Source: JBBDIK01 sp964640385
Lineage (GTDB): Bacteria; Actinomycetota; UBA4738; JBBDHU01
DNA length: 64,000 nt
Assembly (NCBI GenBank): GCA_964640385.1
Contig: CAZXFL010000010.1
Coordinates: 1 to 64,000 of the forward strand
Reading direction: 5' to 3'
Shown here: piece by piece, positions 16,727-25,555 of the stretch
Layout of the letters: each line of letters opens with the position of its first letter
How positions within the stretch are numbered: position 1 is the first letter of the stretch
Translations under genes and position numbers: made by a program
The notes under the pieces: model-generated
Told to the model about the DNA's origin: nothing
The model's database searches: none
The model's input: only the letters and a program-made list of their open reading frames with translations

Positions 16727-17640
16727 CAGCCGAACCTCCCGGTCACATACGCCTCCGTCCGATCGTCCGAAGGGTTCGTGAATATCGTCTGGGTTCGGTC
16801 GCATTCGACCACGATCCCGGTTCGGTGCCCGGTTTCTTCCGCAACCTCTACCGTGAAGAAGGCTGTCCGGTCCGAGACGCGGGCGGCCTGCTGCATGTTA
16901 TGCGTCACGATCACGATGGTGTAATCCTTGACGAGTTCCTGCATGAGATCTTCGATGCGAGCCGTCGCGATGGGGTCGAGGGCGGAACACGGCTCGTCCA
17001 TCAGGATCACATCGGGGGCCGTCGCGATCGCACGGGCGATGCACAGCCGCTGCTGTTGCCCGCCCGACAGCGCGATCCCGGAGCTCTTGAGCTTGTTCCT
17101 CACCTCGTCCCACAGCGCAGCCCGCCGCAGCGAACGCTCGACCAGCTCGTCCATATCCCCCTTGAACCCGGCGATCTTCGGCCCGAAGGCGATGTTGTCG
17201 TAGATGGACTTCGGGAACGGATTCGGCTTCTGGAACACCATCCCGATCCTCCGACGGACTTCGACGGGATCGACCGCTGGGTCGTAGAGATCGACGCCGT
17301 GATAGAGGATGGTCCCCTCGATCCGTGCGTCATCGACCAGGTCGTTCATCCGGTTCAGGCACCGGAGGAACGTCGTCTTCCCGCAGCCGGAGGGCCCGAT
17401 CAGCGCCGTGATCTCGTTCTTCCCGATCGGAACGGTGACCCCACGGATCGCTTGGAAATCGCCGTAGAAGACCGACAGGTCCCGAACATCGAGCACGACC
17501 TCCGATGGCAACTCGGGGATCTCCTCATCCGGTTGCCGATACCCGACCCGGACGGACACGTCGGCAGGCCGGGTTGCCGGGTCCGGCTGCGAAGGCTCCT
17601 GCGTGAGACTCATCCCGGCGCCCCTACCATTTTCGCTCAT
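16726..17640 (-). CDS. pstB: Phosphate ABC transporter ATP-binding protein
   Basis: A 304-residue ABC ATPase. Walker A is GPSGCGKTT (82-90), the Q-loop FQKPNPFPKSIYDNIAFGPK is PstB-specific, the signature is LSGGQQQR, and Walker B is VILMDEPCSALDP. It carries about 45 extra N-terminal residues relative to ordinary PstB. The first ATG (17638-17640) overlaps pstA by 17 nt and has TGAGGAAT upstream. A second in-frame ATG nine codons later is possible. Confidence 0.96.
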   Translation of the reverse strand: MSENGRGAGMSLTQEPSQPDPATRPADVSVRVGYRQPDEEIPELPSEVVLDVRDLSVFYGDFQAIRGVTVPIGKNEITALIGPSGCGKTTFLRCLNRMNDLVDDARIEGTILYHGVDLYDPAVDPVEVRRRIGMVFQKPNPFPKSIYDNIAFGPKIAGFKGDMDELVERSLRRAALWDEVRNKLKSSGIALSGGQQQRLCIARAIATAPDVILMDEPCSALDPIATARIEDLMQELVKDYTIVIVTHNMQQAARVSDRTAFFTVEVAEETGHRTGIVVECDRTQTIFTNPSDDRTEAYVTGRFG

Positions 17641-18568
17641 ACCGATTCCTCAACAGGATAGCCGTTAGGTTCACGAGGAAGATGAGCAGGATCAGGGTCA
17701 CGATGGCGGCGGCCGCCAGCGTCTGGAACTCGGGCTGCGGCTTCTTGACCCAAGCGTAGATCTCGGTCGGAAGGGCTGTGAACCGCGACTGGAGCTGTTC
17801 CAAGAGCGGACCGCGGGAGACGAAGAAGCCGGTCACTGCACCGATCATGATCAACGGAGCGGTCTCCCCGAGCGCACGCGCCATCGAGAGAACGGTCCCG
17901 GTCAGGATGCCGGGGGCCGCGCTGGGAAGGACATGACTCTTGATGACCTCCCAACGGGTGGCGCCGACACCGAACCCAGCCTCACGGATGGTGCGTGGCA
18001 CGGCGCGCAGGGCCTCGGCGGTCGTGATGATGATGATCGGCAGCACCATCACCGCGATCGTGAGTCCGCCGGCGATCATGCTCTTGCCCTCTACCTCTGG
18101 ACCGGTGATCCCGCCGAGCAACTTCACGAAGACCGCGAGGCCGAGGAGCCCGTACACGATGGCGGGTACGCCCGCGAGGTTTCGGATGTTCGCATTGATG
18201 AACCGATTCAGGCGCGTGTCGCGGGCGTACTCCTCGAGGTAGACGGCGGCACCGATCCCCAGCGGGAACGAGAGCGCGGCGACGAAGCACATGAGGATCA
18301 GCGATCCGAACAGACCCTGGGCGATACCCGCCCGGGTCGGAAGGGACGACGTGATGTCCGTGAAGAATGAGGCACCCCGGTCGCGGAACACCGGGATCGC
18401 GCTCACGGTGACGTCGATCAGGAGGACGATCAGTACGGCCAGCGAGATGAACAAGGTGAACAGGAGGGCAAGTTTGAAGAGGATGCCCCTGATGTCCCGG
18501 CCGCCCTCACTCGTCAGCGCGCGGCGAACCGCCGCGGTCGTCGCATCCGAGGCCACCATGCTCGCCAT
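17624..18568 (-). CDS. pstA: Phosphate ABC transporter permease
   Basis: A 314-residue inner-membrane permease with six predicted helices. Typical PstA segments are visible: GIGAAVYLEEYARDTRLNRF, LAGVPAIVYGLLGLAVFV, and the ATPase-contact (EAA) loop EALRAVPRTIREAGFGVGAT. The ATG shares a base with the pstC stop (TGATG), indicating coupled synthesis of the two permeases. Confidence 0.95.
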   Translation of the reverse strand: MASMVASDATTAAVRRALTSEGGRDIRGILFKLALLFTLFISLAVLIVLLIDVTVSAIPVFRDRGASFFTDITSSLPTRAGIAQGLFGSLILMCFVAALSFPLGIGAAVYLEEYARDTRLNRFINANIRNLAGVPAIVYGLLGLAVFVKLLGGITGPEVEGKSMIAGGLTIAVMVLPIIIITTAEALRAVPRTIREAGFGVGATRWEVIKSHVLPSAAPGILTGTVLSMARALGETAPLIMIGAVTGFFVSRGPLLEQLQSRFTALPTEIYAWVKKPQPEFQTLAAAAIVTLILLIFLVNLTAILLRNRYERKW

Positions 18569-19527
18569 CAGTACGCCTTCCTCACCTTGCGAACGAAGCG
18601 CTCGCTGAGGAGGTTCAACAGCAAGGTCAAGGCGAAGAGCAGGAGCCCCACGAAGAACAAGCTGGGGTAGGCGGGACCTGACGCCCGCACCTGATCCGAA
18701 CCCGTCGCGAGCGAGGTCATCGCCGCCGTCATCGTCTGTCCCGGACCGAAGATGTCGGTCGTGAAGAACGAGCCACCGGTACCGCCCGCGGCGATCGACA
18801 CGATCATCGTCTCGCCGATCGCGCGGGACACGCCCAAGATCAGTGCGGCCATGATGCCCGAAACCGCAGCAGGAACGACGATCTTCAGCGTCGTGATGCG
18901 CTTACGGGCACCCAGACCGACCGCAGCCTCGCGGAGGGACGACGGAACAGCGTGCATCGCGTCCTCGGCCACCGACGCCACCAAGGGGGTCACGAGGAGC
19001 CCGACCGCGATCCCGGCCGCGGCCAGGTTGAACAAGCTCTTCGCTCCGAAGAGCTTCTGGACCAGCTCGGGGCTGATGAATCGAAGGGCGAAGAACCCCA
19101 TCACCACACTCGGGATGCTCGCAAGCGTCTCCAGGATCGGCTTGAGGACCTTCCGGGAGCGCCGGGTCGCGAACTCGGACAGGTACATCGCGGCACCGAG
19201 GCCAAGCGGAGCCGCCACCACCATGGCGACGGCCGACACAAGCAGCGTGCCGACGAGGATGGTCTTCAGATCGAACATGTTCCGCCGGGGGAACCACCCG
19301 GATGACCACAGGGTTGACGGATCGACCCGACTCAGGAAGTCGATCGCACCACCGAGGAGCGACAGGACGATCGCAGCGCTGATCAAGATCGACAGGAACG
19401 AGGCGGAGAAGAAGACCCCCTTGACCACTCGCTCACGCCGACGACGACGGGGTTCCCCCCCGAGGTCCGCGAGGGCCAGTCCTGGTGTGGCGGCTACCGT
19501 CGTTCCATCCGTCATCGTCCGACACAC
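18568..19527 (-). CDS. pstC: Phosphate ABC transporter permease
   Basis: A 319-residue permease with six predicted helices. PstC markers are LGLGAAMYLSEFATRRSRK, LASIPSVVMGFFALRF and the EAA loop DAMHAVPSSLREAAVGLGARK. The start may be the GTG at 19527 or the ATG four codons inside (19515); neither has a strong ribosome site. It is separated from pstS by 74 bp containing a perfect 10-bp hairpin. Confidence 0.94.
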   Translation of the reverse strand: MCRTMTDGTTVAATPGLALADLGGEPRRRRRERVVKGVFFSASFLSILISAAIVLSLLGGAIDFLSRVDPSTLWSSGWFPRRNMFDLKTILVGTLLVSAVAMVVAAPLGLGAAMYLSEFATRRSRKVLKPILETLASIPSVVMGFFALRFISPELVQKLFGAKSLFNLAAAGIAVGLLVTPLVASVAEDAMHAVPSSLREAAVGLGARKRITTLKIVVPAAVSGIMAALILGVSRAIGETMIVSIAAGGTGGSFFTTDIFGPGQTMTAAMTSLATGSDQVRASGPAYPSLFFVGLLLFALTLLLNLLSERFVRKVRKAY

Positions 19528-19541
19528 ACCCTATGGGAGTT

Positions 19542-19566
19542 GGGGGCCGGGCGAAACCCGGCCCCC
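19542..19566 (-). promoter_or_regulatory. Strong hairpin between pstS and pstC
   Basis: GGGGGCCGGG / CCCGGCCCCC, a perfect 10-bp stem with loop TTTCG on the transcript strand, 35 nt after the pstS stop. No U-run follows, so it looks like an mRNA 3'-end stabiliser or partial terminator that would keep pstS message above pstCAB. This is common for binding-protein genes. Confidence 0.55.
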
Positions 19567-19601
19567 ATGCTCTCCCGACTCAGAGGTTCGACGGTCCTCA
19601 C

Positions 19602-20585
19602 CTAGGCGGCTCCCGCCCGCTCCCACGCGGTACGGGTCGCAGTTACCCGCTCTTCCGGGAGGTCCACGTACTGCACCTCAGCGACCGATGCGAGGCCTTC
19701 GTCGGACAGGTAGAAGTCGACGAACGGCTTCACCGCAGGATTCTCGGCAACGGCGCGCTTGCTGACGTAGATGAAGAGCGACCTGGACAGCGGATACGTC
19801 CCGTCGATGACGGTCTCTGCGCTCGGAGTGACGCACCCGTCGCCGCCGTCGATCTGGAACTCTTTGACCGACTCGCCCGCGTTCTCAGCGAACGAGAAGC
19901 CGACGAAGCCGAGGCCGCCGGTAGTTCCTGCCGCGTTGTCCACGATGACGTTGTCATCGCCCGAGGACTGGTACCCGGCACGGAGCTGATCGTCCGGCTG
20001 CTTGCGCTCCTCCGCGATGTCCCCGATGGCCAGATCGACGAAGGACCCGTAGGTACCCGACTCCTCACCCGGCGCGACGATGACGAGCGCCTCGTCGGGA
20101 AAGCCGTCGTTGCCACCGAGCTTCGTGGCAAGCGCATCGGCTTCCGACCAGTTCGAGAACGCGCTGGACTCGGGACCGAAGAGGGCGTACAGGTCACCGA
20201 GCGTCATGCACTCGACAGGGTTGCTCGGATTGCCGATCACCGAGAGTCCGTCAAGCGCAACCTCGAGTTCGATGAAGTCCACGCCGCTGGCCGTACAGAT
20301 CTTGACCTCTTCAGGGTCGATGGCACGTGAGGCGTCGTTGATATCGGTCTCGCCGTTGCAGAAGAGTGCGAAGCCATCGCTGGTCCCAGGTCCGTCGACC
20401 GTCGGGTCCACGTTCGGATTCTCAGCGATGAACTTTTCCGCTACGAGCGATGTGATCGGCTCGACCGTAGACGAACCGCTCACCGTGATGGTGCTGTTCG
20501 ACGTCCCACCCGAACCCGCACATGCCGCGGCGACGAGTGCCGCAACCAGAGTCGCACCTACAACCACCAACGTCCTTCCTCTCAT
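19602..20585 (-). CDS. pstS: Phosphate-binding lipoprotein
   Basis: A 327-residue periplasmic-type phosphate-binding protein anchored as a lipoprotein (lipobox VAAAC, C22). The phosphate-binding segments TVSGSSTVEPITS, GPGTSDGFALFCNGETDINDASR and GEESGTYGSF are diagnostic. The ATG follows AAGGAGGAGAG. A 127-residue upstream extension crosses the PHO boxes and is rejected. First gene of the pst operon. Confidence 0.96.
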   Translation of the reverse strand: MRGRTLVVVGATLVAALVAAACAGSGGTSNSTITVSGSSTVEPITSLVAEKFIAENPNVDPTVDGPGTSDGFALFCNGETDINDASRAIDPEEVKICTASGVDFIELEVALDGLSVIGNPSNPVECMTLGDLYALFGPESSAFSNWSEADALATKLGGNDGFPDEALVIVAPGEESGTYGSFVDLAIGDIAEERKQPDDQLRAGYQSSGDDNVIVDNAAGTTGGLGFVGFSFAENAGESVKEFQIDGGDGCVTPSAETVIDGTYPLSRSLFIYVSKRAVAENPAVKPFVDFYLSDEGLASVAEVQYVDLPEERVTATRTAWERAGAA

Positions 20586-20659
20586 GCTCTCCTCCTTGCC
20601 GGTTGGCGTCTTGTCGCTGATCACGTTAGAGCCGCCCGGTGGCCGGCCGGTAGCACCAA

Positions 20660-20698
20660 GGTGAACACAGGGTGAACGACCGTTCTGCCTCGGTGAAC
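20660..20698. promoter_or_regulatory. PHO-box: three GTTCACC repeats
   Basis: On the pstS strand, GTTCACC occurs at 20660-20666, 20671-20677 and 20692-20698. The first two are spaced 11 bp, matching the 11-bp direct-repeat units bound by Streptomyces PhoP and related actinobacterial regulators. The third is 21 bp further. The region separates pstS from the divergent sensor kinase and could control both. Confidence 0.7.
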
Positions 20699-20724
20699 GA
20701 GAGCCGGAGCGCGGAGCTACACCG

Positions 20725-20730
20725 TAAACT
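20725..20730 (+). promoter_or_regulatory. -10 box of the sensor kinase gene
   Basis: TAAACT, 7 nt before the ATG at 20738. It implies a leaderless mRNA and decides the start against a GTG at 20672 that lies inside the PHO box. Confidence 0.45.
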
Positions 20731-20737
20731 GACCCTG

Positions 20738-22051
20738 ATGGACGGGACCCGTCGCCCCCGCACGATGGCTGGGCGACTCTTCGTTGGCCAGGCTTTGGCT
20801 CTCGCGCTGATCTTCGCCGCACTGATCCTCGCGCTTGCCTTGATCCTCGATGGCTGGAACCCCGCGGTCGGTCTGGCGCTCGCGGCCGCCGCGTCCGCTG
20901 CGATCGGCGCCACGGCGCTCGTCGCCCGAGCGGCGCTGCGGCCGCTCCATTCCATGGCAACCGCACTGGAGCGAGACGGCCACCTCACGCCCGCATCGTC
21001 GAACCCCGAGGAACTGCGTGCATTGGGCTCGGCGCTCGCCGCGATGTCCGAGCAGCTCGCGAACGAAACTCGGGAATCCTCGGCCGCTCAACGCACGCAG
21101 GGCTTGATCCTTTCATCGATGGAAGAGGGGATCCTCCTGGCCGCCTCGGATGGGACCGTGACGTTCACCAACCCTGCCGTCGAGCGACATCTCGGTTCCG
21201 CTCCCAAGGTGCTGACGAATCTGCTGCCGCTTCCCCTCCGTGATGCGATGCGGCAGGCCTCCGAGCATCACGCGATGGTCTCGGTCGACGTTGATGTGGG
21301 CGCTCCCGCCCGTTGGCTCCGCGGAGCAGCCGTCCCGGTGGACAACGATGGATCGGTGTTGCTCGTGCTCCGAGATGTGACCGAAGCGAAGCGGATCGAT
21401 GAGATCCGCCGGGACTTCGTGGAGAACGCCTCGCACGAACTCAAGACCCCGGCGGCGTCGATCCGGGCTGCCGCGGAAACGATCCGCACCGCCGACGACC
21501 CGTCCATCGTCCCTCGCTTCGCCGAGCAGCTCGAACGCGAAGCGATCCGCCTGTCCCGCATCGTGTCGGACCTGCTGGACCTGTCACGACTGGAATCAGG
21601 CGCCGAGAGCGACAACGCCGAGCCGATGGACGAGATCCTCGCCGAAGAGATCGAGCGGTGGTCCGCCGAACCCATCGAACTCCATGCGGAGACGGAACCG
21701 GTATCCGTCCGGGCGCCCCGACGCGATCTGGCGCTGCTCGTGCGGAACCTCGTCGACAATGCCGTTCACTACACCCCTGACGACGGGCGGGTGGACGTGA
21801 CCCTCACGCGGGCCGACGGCGACGCGGTCCTCACCGTGGCGGACACGGGCAGCGGGATCCCCTCCCGCGATCTCTCCCGCATCTTCGAACGCTTCTACCG
21901 TGTGGACCGAGCGCGCTCCCGCGAGACCGGGGGCACCGGCCTCGGCTTGTCCATCGTGAAGCATGTCGTAGAGAACGCCGGAGGGGCCATCGAGGTTCAC
22001 AGCGAGCTCGGCCAGGGCACGCAGGTCGAGGTTCGGCTGCCCATCGCCTGA
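20738..22051 (+). CDS. Sensor histidine kinase of the phosphate system (SenX3/PhoR-like)
   Basis: A 437-residue membrane kinase. Two membrane helices (about 14-37 and 43-66) are joined by a very short loop, so there is little external sensor. A HAMP-like linker and a PAS domain (about 120-215, SSMEEGILLAASDGTVTFTN) follow. The dimerisation domain has phospho-acceptor H233 (FVENASHELKTP), and the ATPase domain has N-box LLVRNLVDNAVHY, DTGSGIP and GGTGLGLSIVKH. The lack of an external domain fits kinases that read the PstSCAB/PhoU state. It is divergent from pstS, sharing the PHO-box region. Confidence 0.9.
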   Translation: MDGTRRPRTMAGRLFVGQALALALIFAALILALALILDGWNPAVGLALAAAASAAIGATALVARAALRPLHSMATALERDGHLTPASSNPEELRALGSALAAMSEQLANETRESSAAQRTQGLILSSMEEGILLAASDGTVTFTNPAVERHLGSAPKVLTNLLPLPLRDAMRQASEHHAMVSVDVDVGAPARWLRGAAVPVDNDGSVLLVLRDVTEAKRIDEIRRDFVENASHELKTPAASIRAAAETIRTADDPSIVPRFAEQLEREAIRLSRIVSDLLDLSRLESGAESDNAEPMDEILAEEIERWSAEPIELHAETEPVSVRAPRRDLALLVRNLVDNAVHYTPDDGRVDVTLTRADGDAVLTVADTGSGIPSRDLSRIFERFYRVDRARSRETGGTGLGLSIVKHVVENAGGAIEVHSELGQGTQVEVRLPIA

Positions 22052-22055
22052 TGGG

Positions 22056-22061
22056 TATGCT
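22056..22061 (+). promoter_or_regulatory. -10 box of the phosphatase/DUF3090 operon
   Basis: TATGCT, 6 nt before the GTG at 22068; leaderless type. It starts just after the kinase stop, so the next four genes can be transcribed independently. Confidence 0.4.
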
Positions 22062-22067
22062 GGCCGC

Positions 22068-22697
22068 GTGTCGCTCCTGCTGCTCATCCGCCACGGCATG
22101 ACGGATCTCACCGGCAAGCGCCTCATCGGCTGGACCCCTGGGGTGCACCTGTCGGAACGTGGGCGCGAGCAGGCCGCCGAGCTGGTCGAGCGGCTCGCTG
22201 CGGTCCCCATCGACGCCCTGTACTCCAGCCCGCTGGAGCGCTGCCGCGAAACCGCCGCGCCGCTCGCTGCCGCTCGCTCGCTCCGCGTCAGCGTCCGCCG
22301 CGACCTCGGCGAAGTGCGCTACGGGGACTGGCAGGGCCGCCCCTTCTCGCAACTCGTGCGGACCAAGCTCTGGAAGGTCGTCCACGAGCAACCGTCCGCC
22401 GTCCGCTTCCCCGGTGGTGAGTCGCTCATCGAGACGCAGCACCGCGGTGTTCGCCAGATGGAGCGGATCCTGGGCGATCATCCGGGACGCACCGTCGCGG
22501 TCATCTCTCACGGCGACATGATCCGGCTGTTGATCGCACACTTCACCGGCGTCCACATCGATCTGTACCAACGGATCACGGTGGAGACGGCGTCCGTCTC
22601 GGCGATCGCGCTGGGCGGCGAGCGCGGGAACCACATCCTGAGGCTGAACGACACCGGCTCGCTCGCCGACCTCGCCCCCAGAGGCGGCCGGCGATGA
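22068..22697 (+). CDS. Histidine phosphatase, MSMEG_4193 family
   Basis: A 209-residue histidine phosphatase with LLIRHGMTDLTGKRL (catalytic His in RHG), YSSPLERCRETAAPL, EVRYGDWQGR and AVISHGDMIRLLIAHF. The adjacency to DUF3090 and SCO1664-family genes is the hallmark of the MSMEG_4193 group, a three-gene actinobacterial cassette of unknown physiological role. It overlaps the next gene by 4 nt (ATGA). Confidence 0.88.
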   Translation: MSLLLLIRHGMTDLTGKRLIGWTPGVHLSERGREQAAELVERLAAVPIDALYSSPLERCRETAAPLAAARSLRVSVRRDLGEVRYGDWQGRPFSQLVRTKLWKVVHEQPSAVRFPGGESLIETQHRGVRQMERILGDHPGRTVAVISHGDMIRLLIAHFTGVHIDLYQRITVETASVSAIALGGERGNHILRLNDTGSLADLAPRGGRR

Positions 22698-23245
22698 CGG
22701 TCGTCGAACTCGACCCGGCCGACCGCATCACCGCCGACGCCGTCGGCCCGCCGGGCGAGCGCGTGTTCTACGTCCAGGCCCGCCAGGACTCCGAGCTGGT
22801 GACCGTCATCGTCGAGAAACAGCAGGTACAGCTGCTTGCCTCCTCGATCCTCGAAGTGCTCTCCCGGGTCGACCGCGAGACCGGCGTCGGACCGGATGAG
22901 GAAGAGATGGGGCTCGAGGAACCTATCGAGCCCCTCTGGCACGGCGGCCGCCTGTCGATCGGCTACCAGGAGGAACGCGACCTGCTCCTGCTCGAGATCG
23001 AAGAGCTGGTCCCGGAGACCGCTGAAGGCGAACCCAACGAAGAGACCGTCGAAGGCGAACCCGGAAGGGAGCCCGACCACGTTCGGGTGTGGGCGACCCG
23101 CGAACAGATGCTCTCGTTCTCGCGCCACGGGACCCTCGTCTGCGACCGCGGACGACCCGCGTGCGAGTTCTGCGGCCAGCCGCTCGATCCAGGAGGCCAT
23201 GCGTGTCCAGCGACCAACGGGCATCGCACGCTCGGCCAGCCCTGA
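22694..23245 (+). CDS. DUF3090 family protein
   Basis: A 183-residue member of a conserved actinobacterial family. The N-terminus (ELDPADRITADAVGPPGERV) and middle (WHGGRLSIGYQEERDLLLLE) are typical. The C-terminus holds a zinc-ribbon-like CEFCGQPLDPGGHACPATNGH. An acidic insertion (about 110-128) contains a short EGEPNEETVEGEP repeat. It is coupled on both sides (4-nt overlap upstream, 43-nt overlap downstream). Biochemical role unknown. Confidence 0.85.
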   Translation: MTVVELDPADRITADAVGPPGERVFYVQARQDSELVTVIVEKQQVQLLASSILEVLSRVDRETGVGPDEEEMGLEEPIEPLWHGGRLSIGYQEERDLLLLEIEELVPETAEGEPNEETVEGEPGREPDHVRVWATREQMLSFSRHGTLVCDRGRPACEFCGQPLDPGGHACPATNGHRTLGQP

Positions 23246-23952
23246 CGGCGGACGGGCTCCGCGCCGCCGAGCGCATCGAGCTGCTCGGCGGCCTGCCCGG
23301 CGCGTCCAACGCCACACTGCTCGTGCGCCTCTTCGACGGCGCCGATCGGGAGACGGGCCTTGCGGTCTACAAGCCTCGGGCGGGCGAGGCTCCACTCTGG
23401 GATTTCCCCGAGGGGACGCTCTGCAACCGAGAGGTCGCGGCGTTCGAGGTTTCGCGGGCGCTGGGGTGGCCGAACGTCCCCGACACGGTGATCCGGGACG
23501 GGCCGCTCGGTCCCGGCGCGTTCCAGGCGTTCGTCCGGTTCGACCCGCAGGAACACGCGTTCTCGCTGTTCGAGCGCCATCCCGATGACTTCCGGCGCAT
23601 CGCCGCGTTCGACATCATCGTGAACAACGCGGATCGCAAGGGAGGCCACTGCCTGCTCGGCGAGGACGGACGGATCTGGGCGATCGATCACGGGATCTGC
23701 TTCGCCGCCGAGCCGAAGCTCCGAACCGTGCTCTGGAACTTCGCCCGTGAGCCCCTCCCTGACGACCTGCTGGCGGACGTCGCACATCTGGCGGCGGACC
23801 TCTCGGAGGGCGGGACGCTGTGGACGGCCCTGGAGCACGTGCTGGATCAGGGGGAGGTGGAGGCGTCGCGGACGCGGGCCGAGGCGCTGGTCCAGACGAG
23901 GCGGTACCCCGAGCCGGGAACGGCCCGCGCGTTCCCGTGGCCGCCGGTCTGA
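23203..23952 (+). CDS. SCO1664-family protein (PI3/4-kinase-like fold)
   Basis: A 249-residue protein. I chose the GTG at 23203, preceded by AGGAGG, giving the N-terminus VSSDQRASHARPALTADG; longer readings overlap DUF3090 further. Motifs IVNNADRKGGHCLLGEDGRIWAIDHGICF resemble the catalytic D-x-x-x-x-N and DHG segments of the phosphatidylinositol 3/4-kinase-like family, and VYKPRAGEAPLWDFP may hold the ATP lysine. It is the third gene of the phosphatase/DUF3090 cassette and shares its stop (TGATG) with the MGMT gene. Target unknown. Confidence 0.83.
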   Translation: MSSDQRASHARPALTADGLRAAERIELLGGLPGASNATLLVRLFDGADRETGLAVYKPRAGEAPLWDFPEGTLCNREVAAFEVSRALGWPNVPDTVIRDGPLGPGAFQAFVRFDPQEHAFSLFERHPDDFRRIAAFDIIVNNADRKGGHCLLGEDGRIWAIDHGICFAAEPKLRTVLWNFAREPLPDDLLADVAHLAADLSEGGTLWTALEHVLDQGEVEASRTRAEALVQTRRYPEPGTARAFPWPPV

Positions 23953-24461
23953 TGACGATCACCTACGCGACGATCCCGTCTCCGCTCGGCGACCTTCTGG
24001 CAGCCACGACCGCGGCGGGGCTCGTGCGGCTCGCCTATCCGGAGGAGGACGGTGACTCGGTCATCGAGGAACTGTCCGCGCTCGACCCCGACGTCCGGTC
24101 GGGCGCGCTCGATGAGCAGCGGCGCGAACTGGACGAGTACTTCGGCGGCGTACGGCAGCGGTTCGAGATCCCGGTCGACCTCTCGCTGGCCGAGGGCCAA
24201 TTCACCACGCAGGTCCTTCAGGCGACCGCCCGGGTCCCCTACGGCGCTACCTCGACCTACGGCGACATCGCAGGGATGGCCGGGAGCCCGCGCGGGGCTC
24301 GCGCCGCAGGGAACGCCCTGCGGACCAACCCGGTTCCCATCGTGGTGCCCTGCCACCGGGTCATCCAGGCATCGGGAGGCCTCGGCGGGTACGGCGGCCG
24401 GGAGGACCGCAAGGCCTGGCTATTGCAGCTCGAGGGCGCCTGGACCGGGGACCTGCGCTGA
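23952..24461 (+). CDS. ogt: O6-alkylguanine-DNA alkyltransferase
   Basis: A 169-residue MGMT. The suicide acceptor is C134 in PIVVPCHRVIQASG; the helix-turn-helix helix GSPRGARAAGNALRTNP and the Asn hinge are present. It removes O6-alkyl groups from guanine in one irreversible transfer. The ATG overlaps the SCO1664-family stop (TGATG), so it is translated from that operon. Confidence 0.95.
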   Translation: MTITYATIPSPLGDLLAATTAAGLVRLAYPEEDGDSVIEELSALDPDVRSGALDEQRRELDEYFGGVRQRFEIPVDLSLAEGQFTTQVLQATARVPYGATSTYGDIAGMAGSPRGARAAGNALRTNPVPIVVPCHRVIQASGGLGGYGGREDRKAWLLQLEGAWTGDLR

Positions 24462-24544
24462 GCGGGCCGGCGGCCGGCCGCCGCGACACCCCTGTACTGT
24501 GGAGTGCCGCACCACTCGAACCGACGCCCGAAAGGAATGCGAAC

Positions 24545-25555
24545 GTGCTCCGCAGGACCATCGCATCGCTGTTCGTTCTCGGCCTCGCCCTGACCGCGTG
24601 CTCGAAGGCCGGGACCGGTGGCACAGGAGCCGAACCCGACGGCGATGGCCGGCTGCTGCTCACCGCGCAGGTCGCAAGCTACGAAGTGTTGTCCGGAACC
24701 GCGAACCGAGTCCTGGTCGGGTTGTTCACGCCGAACGGTCTGGTGAGCTACGGCTCGGTAGAGATGACCTTCTCGTTCATCGGGACCAAGGACGCCCCCG
24801 AAGAGCCGTCGGGCTCATTCACGACGACCGGCACCTTCATCCTGGTTCCGGAAGAAACCGACGGAGCGCCGCTCCCGACCGGGGAGGAGCTCGCCGCCGC
24901 CCAGGAGCGCCAGCCCGAGATCACCCTTCCCACCGAAGCGCGGGGCGTCTACCAGGCCGGCGACGTGACGTTCGACGCGCCCGGCTACTGGCAGGTGGAT
25001 GTGAAGGTCGACCTCGCCGACGGCACCGCCGGGTCGGCGACGGCCGCGTTCGAGGTGACGAAGGAACCGGTGTACCCTGCGCCCGGACAGCGCGCGCCGC
25101 GCACCGACAACCTGACCATCGCCGACATCGGGAAGGACGTTTCGGCGGTGTCCGTCGACTCACGCGCCTCGAGTGCGCCGGACATCCCCGACCCCGACCT
25201 GCACGGCGTCACGATCGACGATGCCATCGCCGCAGGAACGCCGGTCGTCGTGGTGGTCGCGACGCCGGTGTATTGCCAGAGCCGCTTCTGCGGTCCGATC
25301 ACCGACGAGGTCGCCGGTCTGCAGGAGCGTTACGGGGACCGCGCCCAGTTCGTGCACCTGGAGATCTGGAAGGACTTCCAGGACAAGGTCGTGAACAAGG
25401 GCGCGGCGGCCTGGGCTTATCGCGACGAACAACTGACCGAGCCCTGGATCTTCCTGATCGGGAGCGACGGGAAGATCGTGGACCGGTGGCAGAACGTCCT
25501 GGACCCGCGCGAGCTCGCCGCCGAGCTCGAACAGCTCCCCGTCATCGAACCGTGA
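24545..25555 (+). CDS. Lipoprotein with C-terminal thioredoxin-like domain
   Basis: A 336-residue lipoprotein (lipobox LTAC, C19). An N-terminal beta-rich region (about 35-175, Ig-like) is followed by a thioredoxin-like domain (about 215-334: VVVVVATPVYCQSRFCGP, EPWIFLIGSDGKIVDRW). The cysteines C244 and C249 are C-x4-C rather than C-x2-C, so it may not be an ordinary disulfide exchanger and could bind metal as SCO-type proteins do. The GTG start follows GAAAGGAATG. The next gene overlaps by 4 nt. Confidence 0.7.
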   Translation: MLRRTIASLFVLGLALTACSKAGTGGTGAEPDGDGRLLLTAQVASYEVLSGTANRVLVGLFTPNGLVSYGSVEMTFSFIGTKDAPEEPSGSFTTTGTFILVPEETDGAPLPTGEELAAAQERQPEITLPTEARGVYQAGDVTFDAPGYWQVDVKVDLADGTAGSATAAFEVTKEPVYPAPGQRAPRTDNLTIADIGKDVSAVSVDSRASSAPDIPDPDLHGVTIDDAIAAGTPVVVVVATPVYCQSRFCGPITDEVAGLQERYGDRAQFVHLEIWKDFQDKVVNKGAAAWAYRDEQLTEPWIFLIGSDGKIVDRWQNVLDPRELAAELEQLPVIEP

